The notes: generated from the letters alone by a model not told the origin. 64,000 bases of DNA from Synergistaceae bacterium DZ-S4 (GCA_025943965.1 JAPCWD010000004.1:121548-185547); one strand, 5' to 3'; numbered from the stretch's first letter, positions 51,200-58,979 are shown. Program-made: numbers and translations.

Positions 51200-52174
51200 T
51201 CAGATTATCTTTGATGCAGGTGGGAAAAATGAAAGTTTTTCTGATACGGCATCCGTGGTTGAACCGGCAAATTCAGCCAGACGTCTGAGTCCGAAGCAGC
51301 CGTGTCCGGTAAATTTTGAAAGGTGTTCGTCAGGGACGACCCATGGGCCGGTCCAGTTGTTTTTTATCAGCTTCCTGACAAGGGCTTCCGACGCTATCAT
51401 CTCACCCAGCGCAGGATGATGCGGTCCTCCTCTTACCTTTGACGCGAGCAGTTCAGATTCCTGAAGCCCTATCCTGATCGGGTTGAATCCCAGCGAAAGG
51501 GCAGAGTCCAAAACAATGCCTCCCCATTCAATGGCCTGATCCAGTGGGAGCGGGGAATACTTTCCTTCTCTCATCATAGTCTCCAGCTCCGTGCTTTCAA
51601 GCACGAGGCAGGGATAAAGCCTGAGGTCCCATGAAAGAGGTCCCTTTGAATCTGCCAGTTTTCTTATGTCGGCTAAACTGTTCTCCATCGTCTGTCCCGG
51701 CAGGCCGATCATTATCTGAACTCCCAGCGGCAGCCCCTCATCCATTATTGTTTTGATATCAGCAAGAATGATCCCCGGGTCAGCCTCCCTTTTGCAAAGA
51801 GAGAGGACAGCAGGGTCGAGTGAAGGTATGCCAAGTTCAATACAGGCAATGGGGTACCTCCTGATGAGATCCCTCATAGATCGCTCGGCCAGATCGCCGG
51901 GGTATGTTGAGAATCGTATCCTGCTTCCTTCCGGCGCATTGTTCGCAACGGAATCAAGGTACTCCTTTATCGTAGACCGGCCGAACCTGCAGAATGATCC
52001 GCCAAAAAAGCAGACTTCCCTCGGTCCGTCCAGTTCCTTCAGGACCGAGGATACATATTCAGGGGAAGGCATCTCCTCAACGCCGGTTATTGTCGCCTGG
52101 CTGCAGTAGACGCATCTCTCCCTGCATCCGCCGAAAGGAAGAAAAAACGGCAGCTTCTTCATGGGTCCGTTCAT
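51200..52174 (-). CDS. Radical SAM protein (Elp3-related)
   Basis: A 324-residue radical SAM enzyme with the 4Fe-4S motif CxxxCxxC in 'GGCRERCVYC' (Cys17, Cys21, Cys24), 'FFGGSF' and 'PLGVQIMIGLPGQTMENS' as in the Elp3/COG1243-like group. The C-terminal part has 'LSFNPIRIG-like' segment 'SLGFNPIRIGLQESELLASKVRGGPHHPALGE' (pieces 'LGFNPIRIGLQ', 'GGPHHPALGE'). ATG at 52174 overlaps the stop of the ImmA-like gene (ATGA) and has AGGGA six bases upstream; an upstream TTG is worse. No acetyltransferase domain is present. Substrate is unknown. Confidence 0.82.
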   Translation of the reverse strand: MNGPMKKLPFFLPFGGCRERCVYCSQATITGVEEMPSPEYVSSVLKELDGPREVCFFGGSFCRFGRSTIKEYLDSVANNAPEGSRIRFSTYPGDLAERSMRDLIRRYPIACIELGIPSLDPAVLSLCKREADPGIILADIKTIMDEGLPLGVQIMIGLPGQTMENSLADIRKLADSKGPLSWDLRLYPCLVLESTELETMMREGKYSPLPLDQAIEWGGIVLDSALSLGFNPIRIGLQESELLASKVRGGPHHPALGEMIASEALVRKLIKNNWTGPWVVPDEHLSKFTGHGCFGLRRLAEFAGSTTDAVSEKLSFFPPASKII

Positions 52175-52608
52175 GCCCAATCCCTATAATCCCCCTCGCT
52201 CCATTCAGGCCAGATGACTGCCCAGGCGAACGTGTCAGCCCTGTTTTCAAAGCTCTCCATGGATGCAAATGTGTGAGTCCAGAAACGGTGTCCCTTCCTA
52301 TGGTTCAGCAGGTGATATGTCTCGTGGAATATGGCGAATCTCCTCCATATCAGAGGCAGAGAGGCATTGATGTAGATCCTCCCTCTTTTCCCGCGTACAA
52401 TATGTATGCCCCAAACACCGGCGGGAAGTTGTTCAAACATAAGCTCAAGCGAAAGCCCCGTTATCTCCTCTGCCTTTGCCAGTATGTCGAATTCGCTCAG
52501 CCTTTGCCATTCCCTGCCTTCACGGACAGCCCACTGAGGGATCACTTCGGGGGGCTGGGGAACAGACTCGGAGAAGGCCTCAGTCTCCTGATTATTTTCC
52601 GGAGGCAT
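52171..52608 (-). CDS. ImmA/IrrE-family metallo-endopeptidase-like protein
   Basis: A 145-residue protein with a zinc HExxH motif in 'FAIFHETYHLLNHRKGH' and a later 'NRADTFAWAVIWPEW' helix that holds the third ligand region, the pattern of the DUF955 ImmA/IrrE proteases. Such proteases usually inactivate a partner XRE repressor, and here an XRE gene lies immediately upstream and overlaps it by 17 bases. ATG at 52608 has GGGA eight bases upstream and is preferred to a TTG at 52629. The stop overlaps the radical SAM start. No phage or ICE genes are nearby. Confidence 0.8.
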   Translation of the reverse strand: MPPENNQETEAFSESVPQPPEVIPQWAVREGREWQRLSEFDILAKAEEITGLSLELMFEQLPAGVWGIHIVRGKRGRIYINASLPLIWRRFAIFHETYHLLNHRKGHRFWTHTFASMESFENRADTFAWAVIWPEWSEGDYRDWA

Positions 52609-52957
52609 CCTCTGCTTCCCAGTCGTCAAGAGCTGCTTCTATGAGACGGTATACCCTCTTAAGTTCCTTATCTGTGAGTTTTTTGCTGCGGTACCAGATC
52701 TCAAGTTCCCCATTGTCAAGCATCGACTCCAGCTGGACCCTTCCGGGGTTGTCGGGAGATGTGAAATCCATGAGGAGATCTGTGACATCTACATTGAGAG
52801 CGGGTGCAAGCCTCTGCAGAAGCTTCATGGAAGGTAGTCTCCTGTTGCTTTCCAGCGCCTGTACGTATATCCTGCTCACATCCACCTTATCCGCAAGTTT
52901 CTGCTGTGTCAGGTTCTGCGCCTTGCGCAATGTTTTAATCCTGTTGCCAAGACTCAT
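52592..52957 (-). CDS. XRE-family HTH regulator
   Basis: A 121-residue protein with an N-terminal Cro/C1-type helix-turn-helix ('RIKTLRKAQNLTQQKLADKVDVSRIYVQALESNRRLPSMKLL', pieces 'LRKAQNLTQQKLADKVDVS', 'RRLPSMKLLQRLA') and a C-terminal helical tail ('LTDKELKRVYRLIEAALDDW'). AAAGGGTGG precedes the ATG. Its end overlaps the ImmA-like gene, and the pair resembles repressor-protease modules of mobile elements (ImmR-ImmA) although flanking genes are chromosomal. It probably regulates this three-gene unit. Confidence 0.88.
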   Translation of the reverse strand: MSLGNRIKTLRKAQNLTQQKLADKVDVSRIYVQALESNRRLPSMKLLQRLAPALNVDVTDLLMDFTSPDNPGRVQLESMLDNGELEIWYRSKKLTDKELKRVYRLIEAALDDWEAEDASGK

Positions 52958-52994
52958 TAAATATCCACCCTTTCTTTACATTATGTGCAAATAA

Positions 52995-53023
52995 AGAATA
53001 CAACATTTTTTTATTGTTGACAA
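52995..53023 (-). promoter_or_regulatory. Probable promoter of the XRE-ImmA-radical SAM unit
   Basis: On the minus strand TTGTCA (53023-53018) and TATTCT (53000-52995) are spaced 17 bases apart, 38 bases ahead of the XRE ATG. The -35 overlaps the end of citG. A short inverted repeat (CAACA and TGTTG around a T/A run, 53001-53019) lies across the promoter and could be a repressor site. Confidence 0.45.
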
Positions 53024-53952
53024 GCAGGTTTAGTTACCATGTGCAGAAAAATAGTACACGAAAGAAGATCTGCAGCTCCGCCCGGGCTTATCCTTGATTT
53101 AATGAATTTTTTTTCCAGTTCCTCTATCGGACGAAAATCTTCTGAGAGGGGATCGAACCTTTCTATCGTATCTTTGATCATCTGTTTGTATTCATTCTGC
53201 CAGAAATCATAGCCTCCGCGATGTATGACGTTGCTGTCTTCACTGCTGGCCATAATGGCCAGCAGTGCCGCTACATGCGAGCTGTTAGCGGATGCTCCCA
53301 TCGCATAAAGTCGTTTGAGTGCCGGGAGCCCGCAGTCAATTACTGAAGGAAAACCTCTCTCCGCCTCTCCTCTTGCTCCCGTTATCCCGTGCATAAGAAA
53401 TAGCCTTTCGCAGTTTGTCAGCTTGTCGGAAGAATTTTTTTCGGAAAGCGGCCCCAGTTCTTTCGATACGAGGCCCTTGACCGGGGCGGAAGCATTGCCA
53501 GCGATATTTTCGGGTGTAAGGTCCATTTTTGAATAAATGGAGTAGCCTGCCCCGTACAAAAGCAGTGAGAGGAGGAATATCAGTCCCTTGTGGGTATTGA
53601 TGCCTGAAGTTGCTGCAAACATCTTCTTCTCCATTTCGATCCCGATATACCTGAGACGCTTCAAAGCATCAGAAGGAGCCGTCCCCGAAAGGCCGGCCAT
53701 TGCCTGGTATTCCCAGAAGGGCTCTATGGCCTGGGCGCTCCTGATGAAAGTATGCCAGTCCATATCAGTGTGGCAGCCCGATCCGAGGGGATCTACCAGA
53801 CCCGGCTTGGGTGCCGTAACTATCTCTTCTATGACTGCTTCCGAAGCGGCCCTCCAGAGGACTTCAGGGGGGAGATGCTTGACTTGTCTGTTGAAGTGAA
53901 GGATACTTCTGGTGTATGTAAAAAAATCAAAGGGTGGCCCGGATCTATGCAA
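53011..53952 (-). CDS. citG: Triphosphoribosyl-dephospho-CoA synthase CitG
   Basis: A 313-residue enzyme that makes the 2'-(5''-triphosphoribosyl)-3'-dephospho-CoA precursor of the citrate lyase prosthetic group from ATP and dephospho-CoA. Family motifs are 'APKPGLVDPLGSGCHTDMDWHTF', 'GINTHKGLIFLLSLLLYG' and 'GARGEAERGFPSVIDCGLPAL' (pieces shown in part: 'PKPGLVD', 'HTDMDWHTF', 'NTHKGLIF', 'GARGEAERGF'). The start is TTG at 53952 with GGAGG seven bases upstream, and no other start fits in frame. It lies 37 kb from citC/citX, and its 5' end overlaps the divergent transglycosylase gene. Confidence 0.85.
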   Translation of the reverse strand: MHRSGPPFDFFTYTRSILHFNRQVKHLPPEVLWRAASEAVIEEIVTAPKPGLVDPLGSGCHTDMDWHTFIRSAQAIEPFWEYQAMAGLSGTAPSDALKRLRYIGIEMEKKMFAATSGINTHKGLIFLLSLLLYGAGYSIYSKMDLTPENIAGNASAPVKGLVSKELGPLSEKNSSDKLTNCERLFLMHGITGARGEAERGFPSVIDCGLPALKRLYAMGASANSSHVAALLAIMASSEDSNVIHRGGYDFWQNEYKQMIKDTIERFDPLSEDFRPIEELEKKFIKSRISPGGAADLLSCTIFLHMVTKPACQQ

Positions 53953-54945
53953 GATGTTACCTCCGCATTCAAAATGTGCCTCTCTACATTAACTCAAATC
54001 ATTGTCTCCCGCAAGCGCTTGATACTTGCGTTGGCAGCTCTTTTTTCAATTGCGGCCCTGATATCCCTTCCGGCAGCGGCTACTCTCTGCAGACAGCATG
54101 TTTACCAAAAATGGGCAGGAGGATGGCTCGCCTGGAAAAACGACGACCCGGAGGCAGCCCTGGAAATATGGTCTGATATCGGTTTTTCGGCAAACTTCTG
54201 CGTGAGGCCTTCCAGAATAGATTACTGGAAGATAAGGGCACTGGAGAAATTGGGGCGGGAACCAGAGGCCGGCTTGCTGAAAACAGAGCTCGCGAGGAAA
54301 TACCCCTTTGACTTTTATACATTTTTGCTCTTCAGAGACGGAGGGGCCGGATCATTGAGCGATGCCTGCAGAAGCAGGGCAGAAAGCCTTTTCTATCCCA
54401 ATCCGTGGAAGAAAGAAGTCTCTGCCGCTGCAGCCCGGACCGGAGTATCCGAATCTATGATATTGTCGGTGATGAGACAGGAGAGCAAATTCAGGGAAAA
54501 CGCAGTAAGCAGGTCCGGGGCACAGGGATTGATGCAGCTCATGCCTTCTACGGCAAGGGATGAGAGCCGTTCGCTGAAAATGGATATGATCATTTCAGAG
54601 ATTAAAGACCCCGGAAACAACATACTGCTTGGAGCAAGCTATTTTGCGAGGCTGTCCCGAAGGTTCGGGGGAGATCTGCCGAGGACGATCGCGGCATACA
54701 ATGCCGGAATGATGCCCGTGACAAGGTGGAACACCCTTTATGCAGATGACTGGGTGGAGTGGATAGAGGAGATCCCTTATCCTGAAACGAGGGAATATGT
54801 CAGGTCAGTACTTGAAAATCGTGAGATGTATAAAATGATATCGGGTGAGGAGACCGGACCTCCTATCTCCGTTTTGACGTCAGAGGGGCCGATGCCGGTG
54901 GAGAAGCTGGCATCGGTACCCAGACAGAAAAAATCGGACATGTGA
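53947..54945 (+). CDS. Soluble lytic transglycosylase (SLT domain)
   Basis: A 332-residue periplasmic or membrane-anchored murein lytic transglycosylase. A hydrophobic segment at about 25-46 ('LILALAALFSIAALISLPAAA') is a signal or anchor; a helical middle part ('ALEIWSDIGFSANF') resembles the Slt70 superhelix; the SLT domain has catalytic Glu179 in 'MRQESKFRENAVSRSGAQGLMQLMPSTA' (pieces 'RQESKFRENAVSRSGAQGLM') and 'AYNAGMMPVTRW'. The ATG at 53947 has GGGTGG upstream, and the first codons overlap the start of divergent citG by six bases. The YbaK-like gene follows after 37 bases. Confidence 0.87.
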   Translation: MQDVTSAFKMCLSTLTQIIVSRKRLILALAALFSIAALISLPAAATLCRQHVYQKWAGGWLAWKNDDPEAALEIWSDIGFSANFCVRPSRIDYWKIRALEKLGREPEAGLLKTELARKYPFDFYTFLLFRDGGAGSLSDACRSRAESLFYPNPWKKEVSAAAARTGVSESMILSVMRQESKFRENAVSRSGAQGLMQLMPSTARDESRSLKMDMIISEIKDPGNNILLGASYFARLSRRFGGDLPRTIAAYNAGMMPVTRWNTLYADDWVEWIEEIPYPETREYVRSVLENREMYKMISGEETGPPISVLTSEGPMPVEKLASVPRQKKSDM

Positions 54946-54982
54946 CATATGGTCATAAAAGCAAAAGCGAGGTCGGTAAAAA

Positions 54983-55480
54983 TTGTTCATTGAGAGGTCA
55001 ACAGATGATTTCGATCCTGTGGAAGCTGTGAGCAGCTTTCTTTCGGATTCGGGTTTCGATGGCAGGATCTTCCACACTGAAGAGACGATATTCACGGTTT
55101 CTGACGCATCCTCTGCAGTCGGAGCTCCCGAAGAGGAGATACTGAAAAGCATACTCCTGAGGGTGAACAGGGGAGAATATTTTGCACTGGCCCTGATGTC
55201 AGGGGTAAACAGGGTCGATACGAAAAAGATAAAAAGAATGCTTGGTGCGTCCCATGTGTCCTTCGCAAATCCCGAGGAGTGCAGCGAATGGTCGGGATTC
55301 AAGCCGGGAGGGGTGCCCCCGGTAGGCTATCCCGAACAGCCAAGGTCTTTTTTGGACGAAGATCTCTTCAATTATTCCGAGGTCTGGGCTGCCGCAGGCA
55401 CGGACCATGCATTTTTCCCTATCTCTCCTGCAGAGCTGATGAGGATAACCGGAGGAGAAAGAGCCGACATAAAAAAATAA
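54983..55480 (+). CDS. Second YbaK-domain protein (aminoacyl-tRNA deacylase-like)
   Basis: A 165-residue protein of the YbaK/ProX superfamily, more divergent than the one at 802-1281. Key blocks are 'FHTEETIFTVSDASSAVGAPEEEILKSILLRV' (pieces 'SDASSAVGAPEEEILKSILL' with the conserved Lys), 'GFKPGGVPPVGYPEQP' and 'AAGTDHAFFPISPAELMRIT'. The GGVPPVG loop is closer to ProX/PrdX-like editing domains than to YbaK proper. The start is TTG at 54983 with GAGG ten bases upstream. It follows the transglycosylase gene by 37 bases. tRNA specificity unknown. Confidence 0.82.
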   Translation: MFIERSTDDFDPVEAVSSFLSDSGFDGRIFHTEETIFTVSDASSAVGAPEEEILKSILLRVNRGEYFALALMSGVNRVDTKKIKRMLGASHVSFANPEECSEWSGFKPGGVPPVGYPEQPRSFLDEDLFNYSEVWAAAGTDHAFFPISPAELMRITGGERADIKK

Positions 55481-55552
55481 GCAGGACCATGGTCTGAGGC
55501 AACACAACCACATGGCTCCCGAAACAGGGCGGCTGATCTTCGGAAGCCTGAA

Positions 55553-56368
55553 TTACCTTTTCCAGCTCAGGACAGCGACCTTTTCAAATTGGAAGTTCAG
55601 CAGCGTTTCGGCCTTTGGAGGTTTTCCCTCTGCAAGGCTGTTGAACTCGTTGAGCATCCTTACATAAGCAAGCCTCTTTGAGGGGGTGAACTCCCCCTGT
55701 ATCCCCGCCCTCAGAAGTATCGAGAGCTGCCTGTAGACGTCCGGAACGGGAACGAAAGCAGGTCCTTCGGGAGTCATCCTCATTGTATATATGAAAGAAT
55801 AGCTGTCGCGTCCCCTGAGCGGGTCCGACTTGTCGTACATCGGGACCGCAGGCGAGACATAGACGGCCGTTCCCTTTGGTACAACGAGCTTAGCGGGAAC
55901 AGCATCCCATCTTGTATATTCATACGGGGTCAATATTATATGGGCTTTGGGTGACCATGTTGTCACACCGACCCACAAGTGTACGCCTGTACCCTCGAAG
56001 TTTGTAAAGGAAGTCCTCCAAAGGAGATCTTCCCTGTCATCCTGGTCTACCTTGGTCAGAAAAACGCTGTCTGAAACGAAAGAGAGCCCGTCAAGCTGCT
56101 CTATCTGCCTCGTCCCTGCGGGTGTCCGCAGCCATCCTGAAGTTACCTCGCCCCTGTCCTGCTCAAGGATCAGGACGATAGGAAAATTTCCGACTCTGAG
56201 CGCCCTTAGGTTGGATCCCCCTTCCGGGATCTCGTTACCCGGCACCACGAAGATGATCAGCGCAAGCAATAGGACTGCCACGGGCATTACCAAGATCAAA
56301 CGCCCGGAAGAAAATACGGAAGCAAGTTTTTTGATTTCGTGTGAAACCGTTCCCTGAATATTATCCAT
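55553..56368 (-). CDS. Uncharacterised membrane-anchored protein
   Basis: I do not recognise this 271-residue protein. A cytoplasmic N-terminal stretch of about 24 residues precedes one membrane segment ('LILVMPVAVLLLALIIFVVPG'), then an extracytoplasmic beta-rich domain with 'FPIVLILEQDRGEVTSGWLRTPAGTR', 'SFTNFEGTGVHLWVGVTTWSP' and 'KGTAVYVSPAVPMYDKSDPLRGRDSY'. It is last in the folP-folK operon; its ATG directly follows the folK stop. No link to folate metabolism is visible. Confidence 0.65.
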   Translation of the reverse strand: MDNIQGTVSHEIKKLASVFSSGRLILVMPVAVLLLALIIFVVPGNEIPEGGSNLRALRVGNFPIVLILEQDRGEVTSGWLRTPAGTRQIEQLDGLSFVSDSVFLTKVDQDDREDLLWRTSFTNFEGTGVHLWVGVTTWSPKAHIILTPYEYTRWDAVPAKLVVPKGTAVYVSPAVPMYDKSDPLRGRDSYSFIYTMRMTPEGPAFVPVPDVYRQLSILLRAGIQGEFTPSKRLAYVRMLNEFNSLAEGKPPKAETLLNFQFEKVAVLSWKR

Positions 56369-56857
56369 TTAAACTATCCACTCCATTTTTTCTTCCGGAA
56401 GGAGAGACAGCATCTCGTCCGGCGTCATTCCTGTCACCGGATGCCTGAAACAGGGGTCTATCTCTCTGAGAGGGATCAGGACAAATGCCCTCTCATGCAT
56501 GTGGCTGTGCGGGACGGTAAGATCGGGTCCGTTGATCACGAGTTCCCCGATCGCTATGATGTCGATATCGATCTCACGCGGTCCCCATTTAAGATTTTTT
56601 GTGCGTCCAAGCAGTACCTCAATATTTTTTACGGTCATGAGCATTTCTTCCGGAGAGAGCTCGGTTTCTGCGCTTATGCACATATTGAGGAATCTGGGCT
56701 GATCTGTCAGTCCCCATGGGAAAGTCTCCCATATCCTGCTTCTGGATGTAATGCAAAAGCCTCTCCGTTCAAGCTCTTCCTGTGCTTTTGTCAGCATCAG
56801 GAGCCTGTTGCCGGTGTTTGAGCCAAGGGAGAGCAGAACACGGGCTTTTTCAGGCAT
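56369..56857 (-). CDS. folK: 2-amino-4-hydroxy-6-hydroxymethyldihydropteridine pyrophosphokinase
   Basis: A 162-residue HPPK that transfers pyrophosphate from ATP to 6-hydroxymethyl-7,8-dihydropterin in folate synthesis. It begins 'ARVLLSLGSNTGNR' and has the catalytic 'WGPREIDIDIIAIGE' with magnesium-binding Asp97 and Asp99; 'VPHSHMHERAFVLIPLREI' (pieces 'PHSHMHERAFVL', 'PLREI') is also typical. Length matches the monofunctional enzyme. Its start overlaps the end of folP by eight bases and the unknown membrane protein gene follows without a gap. Confidence 0.93.
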   Translation of the reverse strand: MPEKARVLLSLGSNTGNRLLMLTKAQEELERRGFCITSRSRIWETFPWGLTDQPRFLNMCISAETELSPEEMLMTVKNIEVLLGRTKNLKWGPREIDIDIIAIGELVINGPDLTVPHSHMHERAFVLIPLREIDPCFRHPVTGMTPDEMLSLLPEEKMEWIV

Positions 56858-58070
56858 AATCTGCGTTCCTTATCGCTTCGGCCATCATTACGGCTTTTTT
56901 GTTTTCCTTTGTATCATGTACCCTGATAATGTCGACCCCCGCCCAGGCACATAAGGCCGAGACAGCAAGTGTCCCCTCAAGTCTTCCGGCAGTATCGGGG
57001 CTGTCAGTGGCTTTGCCGACAGATCCCTTTCTTGAAGCTCCTATCAGTATCGGTTTCGAGTGGATCCTGAAGGACTCCAGATGCCTCAGCAGGAAGAGGT
57101 TCTGGCTGTAGTCCTTTGCAAAACCTACCCCGGGATCGAGTATTATCTTAGCGCGATCGACCCCTGAAGAAATTGCTGTTCTGATCTTTTCATCAAAAAA
57201 ATCATTGATCTCCTTCAGCAGGTTACTGTAGATGCACATTGAACCCATAGTCTCCGGGGTTCCCCTCATGTGCATTATTACCAGCATCGCATTATGGTCA
57301 GCTACGGCCCTGGCTATCCCGGGTTCGAATGTGAGTCCCGAAATGTCGTTAATTATATCCGCACCTGCTTCCAGCGCAGTCTTTGCAACTTTTTCTCTGG
57401 TCGTATCAACAGATATCGGCATTAAAGGGAGGATTTTGCGGATCTCTCTGATCACCGGCATGATCCGCCCGATCTCTTCACTTTCAGATATCCTTGCGGC
57501 CCCGGGTCTTGTTGACTCTGCCCCAAGGTCAAGGATGTCAGCTCCGTCCTTGGCATGCTCGACTGCACGCGCCACAGCAACGTCAACATTTCCGTAAGTC
57601 CTGCTCTCGCTGTGAAAAGAGTCGTCGCTCAGGTTGATGATGCTCATGAGAAGCGTCCTGCCCCCAAAGGCCAGAGAACTGCCGGAAGGGAGATCGATCG
57701 TTGCAGGTTTTTTCGAAAAAGAAGCAAGTGCTTCCCTCAGTACTTTTACGGTATCCGGAAATCCCCACCACGGCATGGTCTCAAGTTTGTCCGCAAGGAA
57801 AGAGATCTGTTTGACCGTTCCGAACAGTATAACGTCGCTTTCAGTCACCCCGCAGTCGACTGCATGGGCATGGACGGCTGCATCTCCCCCCCTTGAAAGC
57901 ATTTCCTGCTTGATGACGTTGGCTGCCCTGACATCGACATCTGTAATATAGACAGACCTTATCTCACGCCTGTTGTCAAAGAAGGGAAGACTCCTCATGT
58001 CAGCCCCAAGGGCCTTCAGTGCTTCGGCCAGTTCCCTTGCGTCCCTGAACTTTATCTCGTATGCGGCCAT
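56850..58070 (-). CDS. folP: Dihydropteroate synthase with N-terminal extension
   Basis: A 406-residue DHPS that condenses dihydropterin pyrophosphate with p-aminobenzoate. The TIM-barrel core starts near residue 138 ('LLMSIINLSDDSFHSES'), with 'ADILDLGAESTRPGA', 'ISVDTTREKVAKTALEAGADIINDISG' (pieces 'SVDTTREKVAK', 'GADIINDISG'), 'LDPGVGFAKDYSQN' and 'GASRKGSVG'. The preceding 135 residues are a separate domain ('DARELAEALKALGADMRSL', 'LFGTVKQISFLADKL') found in some bacterial DHPS proteins but absent from E. coli FolP; its role is unknown. It sits between the histidine phosphatase and folK genes. Confidence 0.9.
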   Translation of the reverse strand: MAAYEIKFRDARELAEALKALGADMRSLPFFDNRREIRSVYITDVDVRAANVIKQEMLSRGGDAAVHAHAVDCGVTESDVILFGTVKQISFLADKLETMPWWGFPDTVKVLREALASFSKKPATIDLPSGSSLAFGGRTLLMSIINLSDDSFHSESRTYGNVDVAVARAVEHAKDGADILDLGAESTRPGAARISESEEIGRIMPVIREIRKILPLMPISVDTTREKVAKTALEAGADIINDISGLTFEPGIARAVADHNAMLVIMHMRGTPETMGSMCIYSNLLKEINDFFDEKIRTAISSGVDRAKIILDPGVGFAKDYSQNLFLLRHLESFRIHSKPILIGASRKGSVGKATDSPDTAGRLEGTLAVSALCAWAGVDIIRVHDTKENKKAVMMAEAIRNADYA

Positions 58071-58082
58071 CTCTTGTCCCCT

Positions 58083-58724
58083 CTACTCGAATTCCTGGAC
58101 CAGAGGCAGGCCTTTAAGGTGATCAGAACAATTGAGTCCCATGAGGCAGAAGCCGTGGACATCGTCATGCGTCAGAAGGCTGTAAGATCCGGTATCCATG
58201 TGGAGCCGCCAGAACCTGGGTTTCGCGATCCCAAGCGCTCCGGAAAGCAACGGTTTGAGGACACCTCTGTGCGAAACTACCGCGAAGGTCTCCCCCTTGT
58301 GTTTTTCTATCAGCTTTTGAAGTCCGGCGAGAGAACGTTCCATTACCTGGTCAAGCGTCTCCGCTCCGTCAAGGACTAGGCTTTCAGGGTCGTTTATCCA
58401 CGTCTTCCAGAGTTCGGGCTCGCTTGCTGCGATCTCGCTCTTGAGGCGGCCTTCCCAGGGATCAAGCCTGATATTGGAGAATGAATCATCGGAAGACAAT
58501 CCGCATCCGCAGATCCTGCTTATCACCTCTGCGGTAGTTAAAGCTCTTTTGAGCGGGCTTGAATAGACATATGTCATCCCTTTGTCCCTCATTGCGAGGG
58601 CGAGCGCTTCTGCCTGAGCCAGACCGTTCACGTTGAGCGGGAAGTCTACCCTTCCCCTTACCCTGTTTTCCTTGTTGCCGGCACATTCACCGTGCCTTAT
58701 CAGATAAATTGAGGTCTTCGTCAT
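58083..58724 (-). CDS. Histidine phosphatase family protein (phosphoglycerate mutase-like)
   Basis: A 213-residue phosphatase with the RHG motif in 'IYLIRHGECAGNKENRVRGRVDFPLN' (pieces 'LIRHGECAGN', 'RGRVDFPLN'), giving phospho-acceptor His10, 'SSPLKRALTTAEVI', and the second catalytic His in 'VVSHRGVLKPL'. The group includes cofactor-dependent phosphoglycerate mutases and alpha-ribazole phosphatases (CobC). Lying 12 bases upstream of folP on the same strand, it might dephosphorylate a pterin or folate precursor, which is speculative. Confidence 0.85.
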   Translation of the reverse strand: MTKTSIYLIRHGECAGNKENRVRGRVDFPLNVNGLAQAEALALAMRDKGMTYVYSSPLKRALTTAEVISRICGCGLSSDDSFSNIRLDPWEGRLKSEIAASEPELWKTWINDPESLVLDGAETLDQVMERSLAGLQKLIEKHKGETFAVVSHRGVLKPLLSGALGIAKPRFWRLHMDTGSYSLLTHDDVHGFCLMGLNCSDHLKGLPLVQEFE

Positions 58725-58885
58725 ACTTACCTCTTATGTTTTTTGTCAAAGAGACAGATTTTCAAATAACCGGTCGGCCATTCAGAGCTTATTATACATT
58801 ATTGACAGAAGCTTCTTAAGGGATCTGAGTCAAATCAATAGGTAAAAACTAGGTAAAAACTACGATATAAATAATCTGACCTGTC

Positions 58886-58914
58886 TTGACATTTGTGCGA
58901 AGCGCTGTTATTCT
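58886..58914 (+). promoter_or_regulatory. Promoter of the hrcA operon
   Basis: TTGACA (58886-58891) and TATTCT (58909-58914) are spaced 17 bases apart and place transcription start near 58921, just ahead of the CIRCE element. This is the housekeeping-type promoter expected for HrcA-controlled operons. Confidence 0.75.
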
Positions 58915-58932
58915 TGTCGCGTTGGAATTGAA

Positions 58933-58959
58933 TTAGCACTCGTAGTATGTGAGTGCTAA
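58933..58959 (+). promoter_or_regulatory. CIRCE element (HrcA operator)
   Basis: TTAGCACTC (58933-58941), a 9-base spacer and GAGTGCTAA (58951-58959) form a perfect CIRCE inverted repeat. It lies in the untranslated leader of hrcA, downstream of the promoter, the usual position for HrcA repression of chaperone genes. A GTG inside the element is in frame with hrcA but is not its likely start. Confidence 0.97.
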
Positions 58960-58979
58960 CAAAGCAGGAAGTGATACCT

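Noticed and set aside
52171..52957. Prophage or integrative element around the XRE-ImmA pair
   Set aside because: No integrase, structural, relaxase or attachment-site repeats were found on either side; the neighbours are ordinary metabolic genes.
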